Below are positions 14,882 through 24,909 of a DNA stretch of 64,000 nucleotides, in pieces. Numbering within the stretch: position 1 is the first letter of the stretch; each line of letters begins with the position of its first letter. Origin of the DNA: Vescimonas sanitatis (GTDB taxonomy: Bacteria > Bacillota > Clostridia > Oscillospirales > Oscillospiraceae); NCBI RefSeq assembly GCF_049060325.1, contig NZ_JBMGPW010000010.1, forward strand, positions 56,445 through 120,444, read 5' to 3'. The translations under genes and the position numbers were made by a program. Below the pieces are notes generated by a model. It saw nothing but the letters and a program-made list of their open reading frames with translations, did not search any database and had not been told where the DNA came from.

Positions 14882-17800
14882 TCAATCCCACCAGAAGTAC
14901 CAGACGGTGGACTGCCGCAGGACATCTGCCAAGGAGCCAATGCTTCCATCCTCATTCTGATCCAGATCTGGGCAGAAACCATATTGCTCCACAGCCACCT
15001 CCATAGCTCTTTCCTTGGAGATCGGAGTTGGAAGTTCAAACTCCAATTCATCGTGGCTCATGGCGGCAGGGATGGCACCATGTTGCTCGAACCAGTATTT
15101 CGCCACTGCCATCAGGTCCGGTGTGTCGGGACACTCATTCCAATTTCCAAAGGGCAGGTAGGCGAAGATCTCCCAGGGGTTCTTTACCGGAATTTTAGCC
15201 AGAATGAGCGGATATGTCATTCCGGTATCATCGTTCCAATAGTTTGCGAAGCGGTCGTTGGGTTCTCCGCCCTCCATCTCGCCCAGGACTTCCTCCTCCC
15301 AGTCCAGATCATCGTCCTCGGCTTCTTCCTTGCGCTGGCCGGTCAATTCCTCCAAAATCGCCTTTCCGTCCTTAACAGGAGCGGAGAGCATCTTCTTCCG
15401 GTACTCCTCTACCGTTTTGAGGTCAAATTCATAGCAGTCCGCATCATGCTCCGGGTCGGCGTTCATTACCAGACATTCCAACAGCGTTTCATCATCCGCC
15501 TGGATAAGTACGGGAACAAAGCCCTCCCGTACCCCCAGCCGCTGGGCGTAGCTGTATGCCGACATGATGGGGTCATCATCTGCCATGGATGGGAAATAGG
15601 TACACTCGCAGTCCAGATACTCCATGATGGCATGAGCCACTTCGGAAGGCTCCAGCGTGTCCTCGTCGAAGTCCTGTCCCTGCCAGTTTTCAAAGCGTTC
15701 CTCAATCACTTGAGCCATTGTCTGATAGTATTTCTCATCAAATGGGATGAATAAGTATGCCTCCTGTTGAAATTCATTGGAGTGGTATCGGGACGGACCA
15801 AAATATTTCAGGGCATAGTCATCAATGTCGGCAGGATAGTAGGGGCTGTTGCCCTCTCCGTAGTAATAGCCTGCAAAGGCACGGCCTTGCTGATTGAACA
15901 GCACAGAGAACAGACAGCCGTCCAGCTCATCCCGGATAAACTCCCTCAGATCCACATTGGCAGGATCAGCTTTGACCTGTTTGGTCACTTCGCTGTATTC
16001 TTTCAAGAAGTCCTCGCCCATCAGGTCGTGCTCCATACACCAGCGCAGGTAGATGGCCATGTGGTTATAAGCATTGATGGGGTCAATAGGCAGTTCCTTC
16101 TCCTCAATGCTCTCAAGGTGATAGGAAGCGTCGTCCATCTCACCGTCAAAATTATCATTGGAAAGGGTGCCACGGGTGATCGCATTCTGGCGAGTGGGGT
16201 TTACAACAAAACTGATCCCCCTCATCTTGTTCAGCAGAGCGTCTACATCATGTTCCAGTTTATAGTCCAACTCGTCCTCATAAAGCGGAATGACCTGATA
16301 GAAGTTGACCTCCTCGCCGCCCGGCAGGGTGCAGACCTCGCCGCCCTCCTCTGTACTTTGGGGGCCGGTGAGAATGGCGGCACACAGCTTCGTATTTTCC
16401 GCAAAGTTCTCCTTGTTATCCATGGTATGTCCAAAGCCCAGCCAAGTGTCGCTGGCAATGGGCAGACGAGCTAAAACTTTCAGCAGACGGATAGGCCAGT
16501 ACCACCGCTCATCCTGCATAGATTCCTGAACCAACTTCCAGTCCGCAGGCAGCGCGATAGCCAGCTCCGCCCGCTCCAGCTTGTATTCTGCCAGTTCTTC
16601 CGGCACATTCATCCGGTGAGCACCCATACCCATGGTGACCAGGGTATAATAGTCCCGCTCCTCAGTGGGCGGCACGATGCAGATGTCCACATGGATGTCC
16701 GGGGAGACCAACTCGTGGAACACATTCTCGACCTTACCGAAATACTGCTCAATGTGACCCTCGACGGCCTCCATCTCCTCCTCTGTGTAGATTTCGGGAT
16801 TACTGAATTCTTCCTCATCCTGTGTGTCATCATTGTCTGAGTGGTCGCAGCTGTCATCCTCTGGATCTCCCTTTATAGGCTCGTAACCGATCTTCAGGGT
16901 CATCTGTTCCTCCGGCAGGGAGACGCCGGGGCTGCGGGTGATGGTGTGCTTATCGTCCGCAGAAAAACCGATGGTCTCGCCGTCTTGCAGTGTCACATCA
17001 CACGCCAGCACATAGGAGGCAAGGCTGGCCAAAAAGTCCCGCAGTTCCTCCGGCTCAGCGTCGGTGTTCAACACCTCCATTTCCTCCTTGCCAAACACAT
17101 CCATGCCGTAGGTGTAGCCGTTTAGGCCCCCCTCGCTCCGGTACAGGCCGAACCAAACCCAGTTGAAGATGGGCAGTTCGTCCTCTTTGAGCATATCGGC
17201 AAGGCCCTCATAGAAACGAGGCTCAAATACCACGCCGCTGGTGTAGACACCGGTGGCATATTTCTGCTTGCAGCACACTGCCATCGCCTTAGTGAACAGC
17301 TTACCCCGTTCCAGCAGTTTTTCCTCCTCGCCCAATACAGCCACCACGATATGGGCCTTGTGCGCTTTGGCCACCTCTACGGCCTCTGGCCACATATAGT
17401 TGTTTTCGGCGTTGATCTCCGCTTCATTGTCCGGGATGTGACCGTGGAAGAGTGTCACGATCAGCATCATGCCGCCGACCCGCATTACCACAGCGTCATC
17501 GCTGTTCTCATCATCTTCGTCGCCCTCATCCGGCTCCTCATCTACGATGCCCCATTCTTCCCGTAGATTCCGGATCAACTGCTCCTTGTCCCATTCCGCT
17601 TTGGAGAGGAGCACAGACCCGGCAAAGGAGCCCTTACGGTCAGTTTTCTCCTCGTCGGCGTCATCCTCAAGATTCTCTGCATCTTCATCCGGATCATAGA
17701 GGGATTCATGCTCCAGTCCGCGGACAAATTCCTCAAAGCTGTCTGCCAGATGGGTAATCTTGTAGTCGTTTTCCTGATCCACATGGACTACCGCAGGCTC

Positions 17801-20800
17801 TCCCTGGGGGCCGCAGGCACGGTAGTCCAGGAAAATCATATCATGTCCGGCGCTGGGGCAGTCGCAGATGGCCACACCGATGGCAGGATACTCCCACTCA
17901 TCGATCATAAACTGGCTGCCCAGCTCTCCGCAGAGGGAGCAGCTCTTTTCTCGCCCGATGCCGAAAATGCCGGTGATGGCCACATGATCCTCTGCCCAGC
18001 AGGTAGGCTCATCGCAAGGATAGCAGGTATTCACCGGAATGCCGCCGTTGTGCTGCTTCATCAGCCAGATGTAGGCGGCGGGCAGCTTGTAGCCCAGTTC
18101 CTCCTCCACGCTGGCAATCAGCTCATCGGAAGGCGGATCACTGACATATTCTTTCAGTGCATACCAATTATCATCCCAGAAGTTGGTGAGGTCGAAACCC
18201 TCAAAGGGGGTATCACCGGGCACGAATTTGGCCTTCTTCTTCCGTCTGCGCTGGCGTTTCCGAATTTCCGCCTTACACTCCTGAATCACCGCCGGGGCAT
18301 TTTCGTCCTCCGGGTCCAGTTCCGCCCACCGCTGAGCGTAGGGAATGGCCTTTGCCTCCTGCTCATAGAGATACTGATAGCCATAGGCCATCCGCATATT
18401 CCACTCCGCCTTGTCCTGGCCTTCCTCCCGGACGGACTCCAGCACCTCAATGGCCCTCAGAAGGGCTTTGTCTCCCTTGGATTTCAAAGTACCTTCGTCA
18501 TGGTCCCCGATGATGGCGTAGTTCTCCAGTGCACGGGCCAGGGCGTAGGCGGTGCGGTAGTTCCGCCAGTCCTCCGGGATGGCATTCAGTGCCTGGATAC
18601 AGCGGGTGTACTCGTCTTCGTCGTTCCACTGCTCCAGCTGAGCGAAGAATGCTTCGGCGTTCTGTTGGGTATAAGGAATATAATCCATGCCCATAAGCGT
18701 TTCATCCAACTCATCATCCTGATTCTCAGTTTCTGTCCCATCATCTTGTTGCTTTAGGGGTACAGAACCGGCTTCACGGCGGAAGGTGTGGAAGATGGCC
18801 CATGGGATGTCCGTGCCTTCAAAGAACTCTTTCGCCATGTTCAGCGCCTCTCGGATGTCCCAGGCGATGAAGTCCACATAGCCACAGTAGAGGCCGGTGG
18901 CCCCGCCGGTGAGAGTGAGCACTTCCGATCCTTCATCAGTGGTAAACACTTCTTCCAGCTTGTCCCGGAAGTCGAAGATCTTCTGACTGTCTTCCTCCTC
19001 CCGCAAGGTGTCCAGAGGATAGCAGAAGAAGCCCGCTACTGCGCCATCGGCGTGAAGATCGTCCATAAAATCATTGTCGGCATTCAGATAGCCGTTGATG
19101 AGCGGAACACAGCAAGTGGAGCCCAACATGGTATCCAACCGCCAATCGGCGTCCGGGTCCTGTTTGGGTTCCATTTTGTAACCAAGGTAGCTCTCCAAAT
19201 AGGCTTCCGGGTCGGTGGAGAGCTCCAGGCCCTGCTCCCGCAGTTTGTCGGCCAGCTGGGACAGGAGGAAGGACGGCTCTGCCTTGGGCTTTTCCAGCAC
19301 ATCAAAGCTGTCTATGTATCTCATGTGGGGGATCTCGCCCAGCACTTGGTCGGTGAGGGTAGTGAGCATCCACCAGGCCCGGCCTTCCTCCTCCCGGAGC
19401 ATAGGCAGCAGCTTTTCACAGTAGGCGGAGATGGCGAAGCTGTTTTCACCCTGCTCCTCCAGCCAGATCTGCACATCCTCCCCGGAGATGTCCCAGCCAT
19501 CGTCGGTGCGCAGTCCGATGTTTTGGAGGGGCTGACGGCCCACAAGGATGTTCCACTGCTCCAGCACCTCCTTGGGGGCGTGTTTCTGGAAGTAGACCAG
19601 CTCAAACAGCTTGACCTTGTCGCCCTCCGGGGTGAGGATCAGCTCATACTTCTCGCCATTGAAGCCCATCTCGAAGGAAATCTCGTCAAAGACCAGATTC
19701 AGGGTTTCCTGCATTTGGGCCACGAGTTCGGCGCCGCGGGTGTGATCCTTGTCCTCGTCCATCATCTGGCGCAGTTGGGCCTCCTGCTGGGCAAAGTCCT
19801 TCCATGCAGATTCCGTCCGCTCCCGGAAGCACTCCCAGAACTGCGGCAGAGAAATACCCTTCTTGCACCGTTCGATAAACTCTTTGGTGTCATCGTCACC
19901 AGGGCGGGCTTCCAATGCCTTTTCAAAATATCGCAGAGCCCGGCCCTCCTGATCCAGATAAAAGTAGGAGTAACCCATGCGGAAGTTCCAGTAATAGTCG
20001 TCCTCGAAGTATTCCTCATGGGGCTTTAGCAGAGCGAGGGCCTTTTTGAGCATTTCTTTGCAAGTTGGCTTATGTGGGTCTGCCAGATTGTTATAGGCAC
20101 GGGCTAACTCGCTGTCCATCTCAGGGGTACGCTCCTCGGCGGGGATGGCCTCCAGCGCATCAATAATTTTATGTTGTTTGCTCTCCTCATGCCACTTCTG
20201 GCACTGCTTCAAAATATCCATATCCGGGTCCTCCTCGTCCTCGTCCGGTTTCCAGTTTTTGATCTGCTGGAACACGCCGTTCTCATCCCGCTCAAAGGCG
20301 CAGGGGGCGGGGGTGTTCAGCAGAGGAATGATGTCGGGATCGTCGTTGCAGATCGTATTCAGTTTGTAGATCCCGGCGTTGTTGGGATCGTCCATGTACG
20401 CCTCACTCTCGTCACCAGCGGTGAAGCGCCAGCCACTGTCCCAGCCGCCGTCCGGCTTCTCCCGGTAACAGTAGCCGACCTTGCAGCCCTCCACCGTGAT
20501 ACGGTTGGTGGCGATACAGCCATCGGCACCCTCCCAGTCAGGGAGCAGATGTTTTACATCTTCCGCCTTTACATGGTAGTTCCGATTACGGCCGGAGGCT
20601 TTGTACAGCTCTTTCCGCAGCATCTCCACCTGATAAGCCATATCTGTGATCTCATCCTCGCCCATCATCTCGCTGATGTCGTATTCCAGCGGGTTCTGGG
20701 CAAAATCCGCCAGGGACTTGTTCATTGCGTCATGCTCCTCTGGCGTAGCAGTGATGCGGATACGGCGGATGGGGGTGTTGTACTCGTCCAGATCCTGAAG

Positions 20801-21079
20801 GTTTACACTGCCACTGACGCTGCACTCCAGCAGGATGGCGGCCAGGTCGGTGACCACATCAATGGCGAAGTGGAAGTCCATTTCCACGCCATCGGAATGT
20901 GTAAACTCCAGGTACTCCACGGTTTGGCGAAAGTCCCAGTTCTGCTTGTCCAGACCGATCTTGGCGAAAATCTCGCTGAGGGGGATCTCCTCCTTTTTCT
21001 GATCCTCTAAAAATGCCACAAGGTTCAGACTGTCATCGGAACCGCCAATAAAGTTGCCCCAATATTTTTTGATATACAT
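14882..21079 (-). CDS. 2065-aa polyimmunity protein (DUF2185-TPR-TPR-SUKH-DUF4261-SUFU-DUF4253)
   Basis: One ORF from ATG 21079 (CAGGAGG upstream) joins many immunity-type domains. Residues 174-268 are DUF2185/Imm33-like (GCIATNRITVEGCKVGYCYR, SGWRFTAGDE). Residues 290-405 are TPR helices. Residues 410-775 are unassigned. Residues 803-935 are a second TPR block closely like the separate protein at 39065-39577. Residues 975-1122 are SUKH (LPAAYIWLMKQHNGGIP). Residues 1150-1405 are DUF4261 (GLNGYTYGMDVFGKEEMEVL). Residues 1432-1620 are SUFU (VFHELVSPDIHVDICIVPP). Residues 1655-1800 are unassigned. Residues 1853-2065 are DUF4253 (IPVKNPWEIFAYLPFGNWNE). Acidic linkers separate the parts. No signal peptide or enzyme motif is visible. 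It is most likely a cytoplasmic multi-toxin antidote; that function is inferred from the domain families. Confidence 0.93.
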   Translation of the reverse strand: MYIKKYWGNFIGGSDDSLNLVAFLEDQKKEEIPLSEIFAKIGLDKQNWDFRQTVEYLEFTHSDGVEMDFHFAIDVVTDLAAILLECSVSGSVNLQDLDEYNTPIRRIRITATPEEHDAMNKSLADFAQNPLEYDISEMMGEDEITDMAYQVEMLRKELYKASGRNRNYHVKAEDVKHLLPDWEGADGCIATNRITVEGCKVGYCYREKPDGGWDSGWRFTAGDESEAYMDDPNNAGIYKLNTICNDDPDIIPLLNTPAPCAFERDENGVFQQIKNWKPDEDEEDPDMDILKQCQKWHEESKQHKIIDALEAIPAEERTPEMDSELARAYNNLADPHKPTCKEMLKKALALLKPHEEYFEDDYYWNFRMGYSYFYLDQEGRALRYFEKALEARPGDDDTKEFIERCKKGISLPQFWECFRERTESAWKDFAQQEAQLRQMMDEDKDHTRGAELVAQMQETLNLVFDEISFEMGFNGEKYELILTPEGDKVKLFELVYFQKHAPKEVLEQWNILVGRQPLQNIGLRTDDGWDISGEDVQIWLEEQGENSFAISAYCEKLLPMLREEEGRAWWMLTTLTDQVLGEIPHMRYIDSFDVLEKPKAEPSFLLSQLADKLREQGLELSTDPEAYLESYLGYKMEPKQDPDADWRLDTMLGSTCCVPLINGYLNADNDFMDDLHADGAVAGFFCYPLDTLREEEDSQKIFDFRDKLEEVFTTDEGSEVLTLTGGATGLYCGYVDFIAWDIREALNMAKEFFEGTDIPWAIFHTFRREAGSVPLKQQDDGTETENQDDELDETLMGMDYIPYTQQNAEAFFAQLEQWNDEDEYTRCIQALNAIPEDWRNYRTAYALARALENYAIIGDHDEGTLKSKGDKALLRAIEVLESVREEGQDKAEWNMRMAYGYQYLYEQEAKAIPYAQRWAELDPEDENAPAVIQECKAEIRKRQRRRKKKAKFVPGDTPFEGFDLTNFWDDNWYALKEYVSDPPSDELIASVEEELGYKLPAAYIWLMKQHNGGIPVNTCYPCDEPTCWAEDHVAITGIFGIGREKSCSLCGELGSQFMIDEWEYPAIGVAICDCPSAGHDMIFLDYRACGPQGEPAVVHVDQENDYKITHLADSFEEFVRGLEHESLYDPDEDAENLEDDADEEKTDRKGSFAGSVLLSKAEWDKEQLIRNLREEWGIVDEEPDEGDEDDENSDDAVVMRVGGMMLIVTLFHGHIPDNEAEINAENNYMWPEAVEVAKAHKAHIVVAVLGEEEKLLERGKLFTKAMAVCCKQKYATGVYTSGVVFEPRFYEGLADMLKEDELPIFNWVWFGLYRSEGGLNGYTYGMDVFGKEEMEVLNTDAEPEELRDFLASLASYVLACDVTLQDGETIGFSADDKHTITRSPGVSLPEEQMTLKIGYEPIKGDPEDDSCDHSDNDDTQDEEEFSNPEIYTEEEMEAVEGHIEQYFGKVENVFHELVSPDIHVDICIVPPTEERDYYTLVTMGMGAHRMNVPEELAEYKLERAELAIALPADWKLVQESMQDERWYWPIRLLKVLARLPIASDTWLGFGHTMDNKENFAENTKLCAAILTGPQSTEEGGEVCTLPGGEEVNFYQVIPLYEDELDYKLEHDVDALLNKMRGISFVVNPTRQNAITRGTLSNDNFDGEMDDASYHLESIEEKELPIDPINAYNHMAIYLRWCMEHDLMGEDFLKEYSEVTKQVKADPANVDLREFIRDELDGCLFSVLFNQQGRAFAGYYYGEGNSPYYPADIDDYALKYFGPSRYHSNEFQQEAYLFIPFDEKYYQTMAQVIEERFENWQGQDFDEDTLEPSEVAHAIMEYLDCECTYFPSMADDDPIMSAYSYAQRLGVREGFVPVLIQADDETLLECLVMNADPEHDADCYEFDLKTVEEYRKKMLSAPVKDGKAILEELTGQRKEEAEDDDLDWEEEVLGEMEGGEPNDRFANYWNDDTGMTYPLILAKIPVKNPWEIFAYLPFGNWNECPDTPDLMAVAKYWFEQHGAIPAAMSHDELEFELPTPISKERAMEVAVEQYGFCPDLDQNEDGSIGSLADVLRQSTVWYFWWD

Positions 21080-21082
21080 CTG

Positions 21083-21553
21083 TCACGCCTCCTGTTCTGA
21101 ATCCAGTCGATCAATGAGCTGATTCAAGTGTTCCAACCACGCAGGAGCGATCTCACCGCTGTCCTCGTTCTTCCAAAGATCCACAATCTCACGGATGCCG
21201 TCCTCGTCCGGCACCTCATTTTTGATGTCGGTGAGCTGCCGCAGCAGGAAAGCAAGGGCTTCTTTGGATGCTGTGAAACCGGTGACTTTATCCCATATAG
21301 CTTCTTCATGATCGTAGTCCAGTTTGCTGTTATCCTTCCATTGGAAATACAGCTCCGCCAGAGCCATCGCAGTATTGTCAAAGAGGAAGTCGATTTGTGA
21401 GAAGTCAGATCCCAGCATGACTTCCTCTTTCATCAGTTCGATCATCTCGCCCAGATCCATTACCGGATGCTCCGGTACATATTCATTTTTGAGGATGTCC
21501 AGTACATCCAGCCCTTCGTCACGCTCTAATGCTTTTATGCCCCATGCTCCCAT
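21083..21553 (-). CDS. DUF4259-family protein
   Basis: 156 aa starting MGAWGIKALERDEGLDVLDI, the standard DUF4259 opening (MGAWG followed by a residue run ending in D-A/G-D-W/V). The rest is acidic helices. DUF4259 proteins are small soluble proteins frequently encoded among immunity genes. The ATG at 21553 has GAGAGGTG before it, and the stop lies four bases before the start of the 2065-aa gene, so the two are co-transcribed. Confidence 0.82.
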   Translation of the reverse strand: MGAWGIKALERDEGLDVLDILKNEYVPEHPVMDLGEMIELMKEEVMLGSDFSQIDFLFDNTAMALAELYFQWKDNSKLDYDHEEAIWDKVTGFTASKEALAFLLRQLTDIKNEVPDEDGIREIVDLWKNEDSGEIAPAWLEHLNQLIDRLDSEQEA

Positions 21554-21595
21554 GTCGGCACCTCTCTTTCTTTATTTTGTATCAAGCTTCTATTG

Positions 21596-23236
21596 TCAAT
21601 CATAGTTCTCCAGCCGAATGATAGGCCGATAAAAGTCATAATCTCCGTTTAGTTCATTGTCCTCCTGCACTTCCGGCTTACAGTGGGGCGAACAGGGTAG
21701 GAAACCGAGAAATGGGCCCAGCCCACCGCAGATATTGCATCCGCCATCGCCGCCGCAGGTGGTAAGCCTATCAGCCTGCACCACTTCCCGCATATAGGGA
21801 TCGTAGGCGATGGACAGGCCGAAGAAGTTGGGTTCCTCCATGTCATAAGGCCGGTTCTCATCCTCATCCATATCCTCAAACCAGCGCAGACGCATGGAGT
21901 AGTCTAACCCATCTCCCCATGGGAACAGGGTCCGACACCCTCCGCCGCACAGGTAGGCCCACTCGTCCGCCGTGGGCAGGGAGAAGCCCCTGTTTTCCAG
22001 CATGGCAAGAAGCGCATCGTAGTCTGTGCGGTTATAGATACAGATCTGAAAGCCCTTTTCCGTCCGCTCAATGCGGGCCGACTGATGCAAGGTAAGACTG
22101 CTGCTGTCACTCCAGGCAAAATCACGGAATTCCTTCAGCCAGTCAGGGTGGGCAGTCAGCCTGGGATCGTCCATTTTGACTGGCTCCCAGTTAATTTCCT
22201 CCAGTTCCCGGCCCACCAGCATGGGGCCAATGGCCGCCTGCCGAACGGGAGCCATGCTTTCCCGAATCATCTCCTCCGGGTTCTGCGGTTCCATTTCCCA
22301 TTCCCGGAACAGATACTCCAATTCCTCCCGGCTCTCCTGATTCAGTCCCTCGGCAAACTGCTCCCAGCCCAGGGTGACGGTATCGCCGGGGACAAAGACG
22401 AACTCCCGACCATCTTTCTTGAAGATGCCGGTGGTGCAACTCTGGCCCCAGCGGTCAAAAGTATGTAGACCGAGAAAGGTCATATCATAACGAGCAGCCA
22501 GGCTTTCCATCAGCGCCTGCTTCTCGGTGGTTTCCATTTGATTGAATTGGGGACGGGACAGTTTTTCGTTCATGGCAAGTCCTCCTTCGATTCGTTTTGC
22601 GTGTTCCAGCAGATAGCGCCGGCCATCCTGCTTGGCCTGCTCCAAGTATTGAGGAAGCAGGCCGGAATGGATGGCGTCCAGCGAGACCAGAACCGCGATC
22701 CGCTGGTATTCCTGTAATTCGAGGGAATAACAGTTCCGCTCCCAGAACAGCGGAGCAAACTGTTCCACACAGTCAGGACGCAGAGCGGGCATCGCCAAAA
22801 GTGCCCGTCGGCTCACATATTCATTGGGGTCCTTTGCGAAATCCAGAATTATATCCCTGACTTCCTGACTACATGAGCATTCTGGCAGATAGGCGGCAAA
22901 CTGCCACTTGGCCTCACTCTCATTGGAGGCTGCGGCCCTGCGGCAGAGGCACTCGAACCATTGGGGATGGGAAGTGGTCTCCTGTATAAACCCCTCCGCT
23001 TCGTTGTCCCTGGCGATCAGATAGACCATCTCATCCAGTAGGACGCTGTCTGCCGTTTCTGCATCCATTTGGGTCAACACATGGCAAAAGGCACTATAAG
23101 TGTCGTTCCAATATGGATAATCAACTTCCCACTCACCGCCAAGTTCCTCGCTGGTTTTGCCGGGATAAGTGGCTTCCTGCCATTGATGGAACTTTATTGC
23201 CTGCTCCAGTAGGCGTTCACGAATGCCCTTTGCCAT
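21596..23236 (-). CDS. HEAT-like repeats fused to an SUMF1/FGE-like domain
   Basis: A 546-aa protein. Residues 1-215 are helical repeats with HEAT character (CSQEVRDIILDFAKDPNEYV, SRRALLAMPALRPDCVEQF). Residues 230-546 resemble the formylglycine-generating enzyme-like fold used as a C-type-lectin-like scaffold: an R/NRTDYDALLAMLENRGFS stretch leads to the diagnostic SLPTADEWAYLCGGGCRTLF and PWGDGLDY, ending in CNICGG and RPIIRLE. The catalytic cysteine pair of true FGE is not obvious, so this is more likely a binding module. It stands directly upstream of the DUF4259 and polyimmunity genes. Start ATG 23236 after GAGGTGAG. Confidence 0.72.
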   Translation of the reverse strand: MAKGIRERLLEQAIKFHQWQEATYPGKTSEELGGEWEVDYPYWNDTYSAFCHVLTQMDAETADSVLLDEMVYLIARDNEAEGFIQETTSHPQWFECLCRRAAASNESEAKWQFAAYLPECSCSQEVRDIILDFAKDPNEYVSRRALLAMPALRPDCVEQFAPLFWERNCYSLELQEYQRIAVLVSLDAIHSGLLPQYLEQAKQDGRRYLLEHAKRIEGGLAMNEKLSRPQFNQMETTEKQALMESLAARYDMTFLGLHTFDRWGQSCTTGIFKKDGREFVFVPGDTVTLGWEQFAEGLNQESREELEYLFREWEMEPQNPEEMIRESMAPVRQAAIGPMLVGRELEEINWEPVKMDDPRLTAHPDWLKEFRDFAWSDSSSLTLHQSARIERTEKGFQICIYNRTDYDALLAMLENRGFSLPTADEWAYLCGGGCRTLFPWGDGLDYSMRLRWFEDMDEDENRPYDMEEPNFFGLSIAYDPYMREVVQADRLTTCGGDGGCNICGGLGPFLGFLPCSPHCKPEVQEDNELNGDYDFYRPIIRLENYD

Positions 23237-23245
23237 GTGCTCACC

Positions 23246-23935
23246 TCACAATTTTCCGAAATGGTCCAGATATAAATCCCGCACAGAATACGGGCCTACA
23301 AGGTTCGTTTCCTGTCGGCCATCCCAGGAATACACATGAATTTTGCCCTCGTCCCCAATGTACTGTTGTTCCTCAAAAGATGCGGGGAAGGGGAAACTTT
23401 CTACCATGTTCCAGTTGATCTTGGATTTCAGCTCATCAAACTCCTCGCGCTTGAGCCTTTTGAAGTTAAACACCAGTGCTGCCCCAATCCCATCGAACAG
23501 CAAGTCTGCGTATTCTCTGGGGGTGATGCTCTCGCTCACATTGGCGGCATCAATATTGACATCCAGAACCTTGTTGCCGCAGTTTGTCCAGATTTTATCG
23601 GGAGAGAACCAGGTGGCGCGTTCCTCAGCGTCTGCAAAGTCCTCACGGGGATACCATCCGTTTGCGCTGTCCGGCTTGACGCCTTCCCGAAGCTGCCCGT
23701 TGTACGGGGAAAGCGGATAATATCGGTGCCGCACCGGATCAAATCGGTCAAACGAAGTTTTCAGCAGATACCTATGCTTTTCGCTGCACATGAGCTTATG
23801 GGGCTTCACAATATGTTCTTCGATCAAACTCCAAATGTACTCATCTACACGGATGGATACACGGGGACGGCTGAATAGTGTGATTTTGTTGGTGTCTGTA
23901 TCCACATTGAGCCAGACACGATTGATCTCAACCAT
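23246..23935 (-). CDS. Unrecognised 229-aa cargo protein
   Basis: Start at ATG 23935, with GAGGA seven bases upstream; a GTG six bases earlier is possible. Sequence features are MVEINRVWLNVDTDTNKITL at the front, an internal helix EEHIVKPHKLMCSEKHRYLL, a SPDKIWTNCGNKVLDVNID strand set and a GPYSVRDLYLDHFGKL end. No transmembrane part or catalytic motif is seen. It begins just after the stop of the propeller gene upstream, so the pair may act together. No family is recognised. Confidence 0.78.
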   Translation of the reverse strand: MVEINRVWLNVDTDTNKITLFSRPRVSIRVDEYIWSLIEEHIVKPHKLMCSEKHRYLLKTSFDRFDPVRHRYYPLSPYNGQLREGVKPDSANGWYPREDFADAEERATWFSPDKIWTNCGNKVLDVNIDAANVSESITPREYADLLFDGIGAALVFNFKRLKREEFDELKSKINWNMVESFPFPASFEEQQYIGDEGKIHVYSWDGRQETNLVGPYSVRDLYLDHFGKL

Positions 23936-23937
23936 TG

Positions 23938-24888
23938 TCACTCCTCGCTTTCACCAAGTACCCCGCCATAGAGAATGCCGTTTTTTCCGAGGAACAGCAT
24001 CTGGCTGCGAAGCAGGCTGCACTGCTCCACAGCGACCTTGTTTCCGTCACAGGTGGGAATAGCCTTCTGTTTTTTCCCAAGGCGACCACCATGAGCGGTA
24101 AGGAAGTAGAATTTGTTATGTTCCTGATACCCGCCCTGAAACAGAAAAGTATCACCAGACGGAGCAACAGAAAAAGCTCCGCTTCCTTCGATTGGCAGTT
24201 CAAACACAAGATCCTCTTTGAAGGTCGTCCGCACCAGCCGGAATTCATCGTAATAATAGAACCACAGGTTTTCTTCTTCGTCCAGGCTGATGGCATAGCA
24301 GTCATAGATGGAATACTTCTCATTCTTCCAGAGAGGAGTTCCCTCCGATGTCCATGCAATCAGGCCGCAAGCACCCAGAGGTTCATCCCAACCGTAATTA
24401 CCAAATACACCTTCGTCAAAGTAGCTGGTAATGATGGTGCCATCTTTTTTTACCACACAATCTTGAATGCCATCCCCCAGGCAGAAACGGGACAGCACAG
24501 TTCCGTCCCGGCTGACAATCCAGGCGTTCTGGTCAGGGCCGTTTTCCCGATAGGCGCATCTTGCCCCCAGCAGGAGGAAGTGATCACCTGCGGGCCGCAA
24601 ATAATGGAACTGGAACTTCAAGAGGCCAAGAGGAAACAGCGTCGTTTCCAGCACCCGCTGTTCCGCCCAATCCAGCTGGATTTCCACTGCGGTATAGGTG
24701 GAAGGGGTGCTGAGCCAGTCCTTACCCTGAGTTTCGGACGGCTGTTCCATGAGAAGATAGACTTTTCCATCCCTTGCCGTGAAAAAGTCTGTCACTTCTG
24801 TGCCCTCCAGATGGTTTTCCCGGCGCAGCTGGTCCAGGTCAATGATGGGGAACAACGGCAGATTTTTGGCTTTTATAGGTTTGTTCAT
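23938..24888 (-). CDS. Beta-propeller-like cargo protein, 316 aa
   Basis: ATG 24888 follows AGGAGGAGACACT. Short alternating strands with recurring SRDGTVLSRFCLGDGIQDCV, KDGTIITSYFDEGVFGNYGW and APSGDTFLFQGGYQEHNKFY motifs point to a propeller of five or more blades. There is no lipobox or signal peptide, so it is cytoplasmic. Propeller proteins without partners are frequent in toxin-immunity arrays, where they presumably bind a toxin. The stop falls three bases before the downstream start. Confidence 0.7.
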   Translation of the reverse strand: MNKPIKAKNLPLFPIIDLDQLRRENHLEGTEVTDFFTARDGKVYLLMEQPSETQGKDWLSTPSTYTAVEIQLDWAEQRVLETTLFPLGLLKFQFHYLRPAGDHFLLLGARCAYRENGPDQNAWIVSRDGTVLSRFCLGDGIQDCVVKKDGTIITSYFDEGVFGNYGWDEPLGACGLIAWTSEGTPLWKNEKYSIYDCYAISLDEEENLWFYYYDEFRLVRTTFKEDLVFELPIEGSGAFSVAPSGDTFLFQGGYQEHNKFYFLTAHGGRLGKKQKAIPTCDGNKVAVEQCSLLRSQMLFLGKNGILYGGVLGESEE

Positions 24889-24909
24889 AGTGTCTCCTCC
24901 TGGTTCCTT

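Noticed and set aside
17708..20029. Two long plus-strand frames opposite the 2065-aa gene
   Set aside because: Composition follows the complementary codons of acidic residues; the minus-strand gene has clear domains and a ribosome site.
14882..21079. Polymorphic toxin with secreted N-terminus
   Set aside because: No signal peptide, LXG, WXG100 or Rhs core and no nuclease or deaminase C-terminus; all recognised domains are immunity types.
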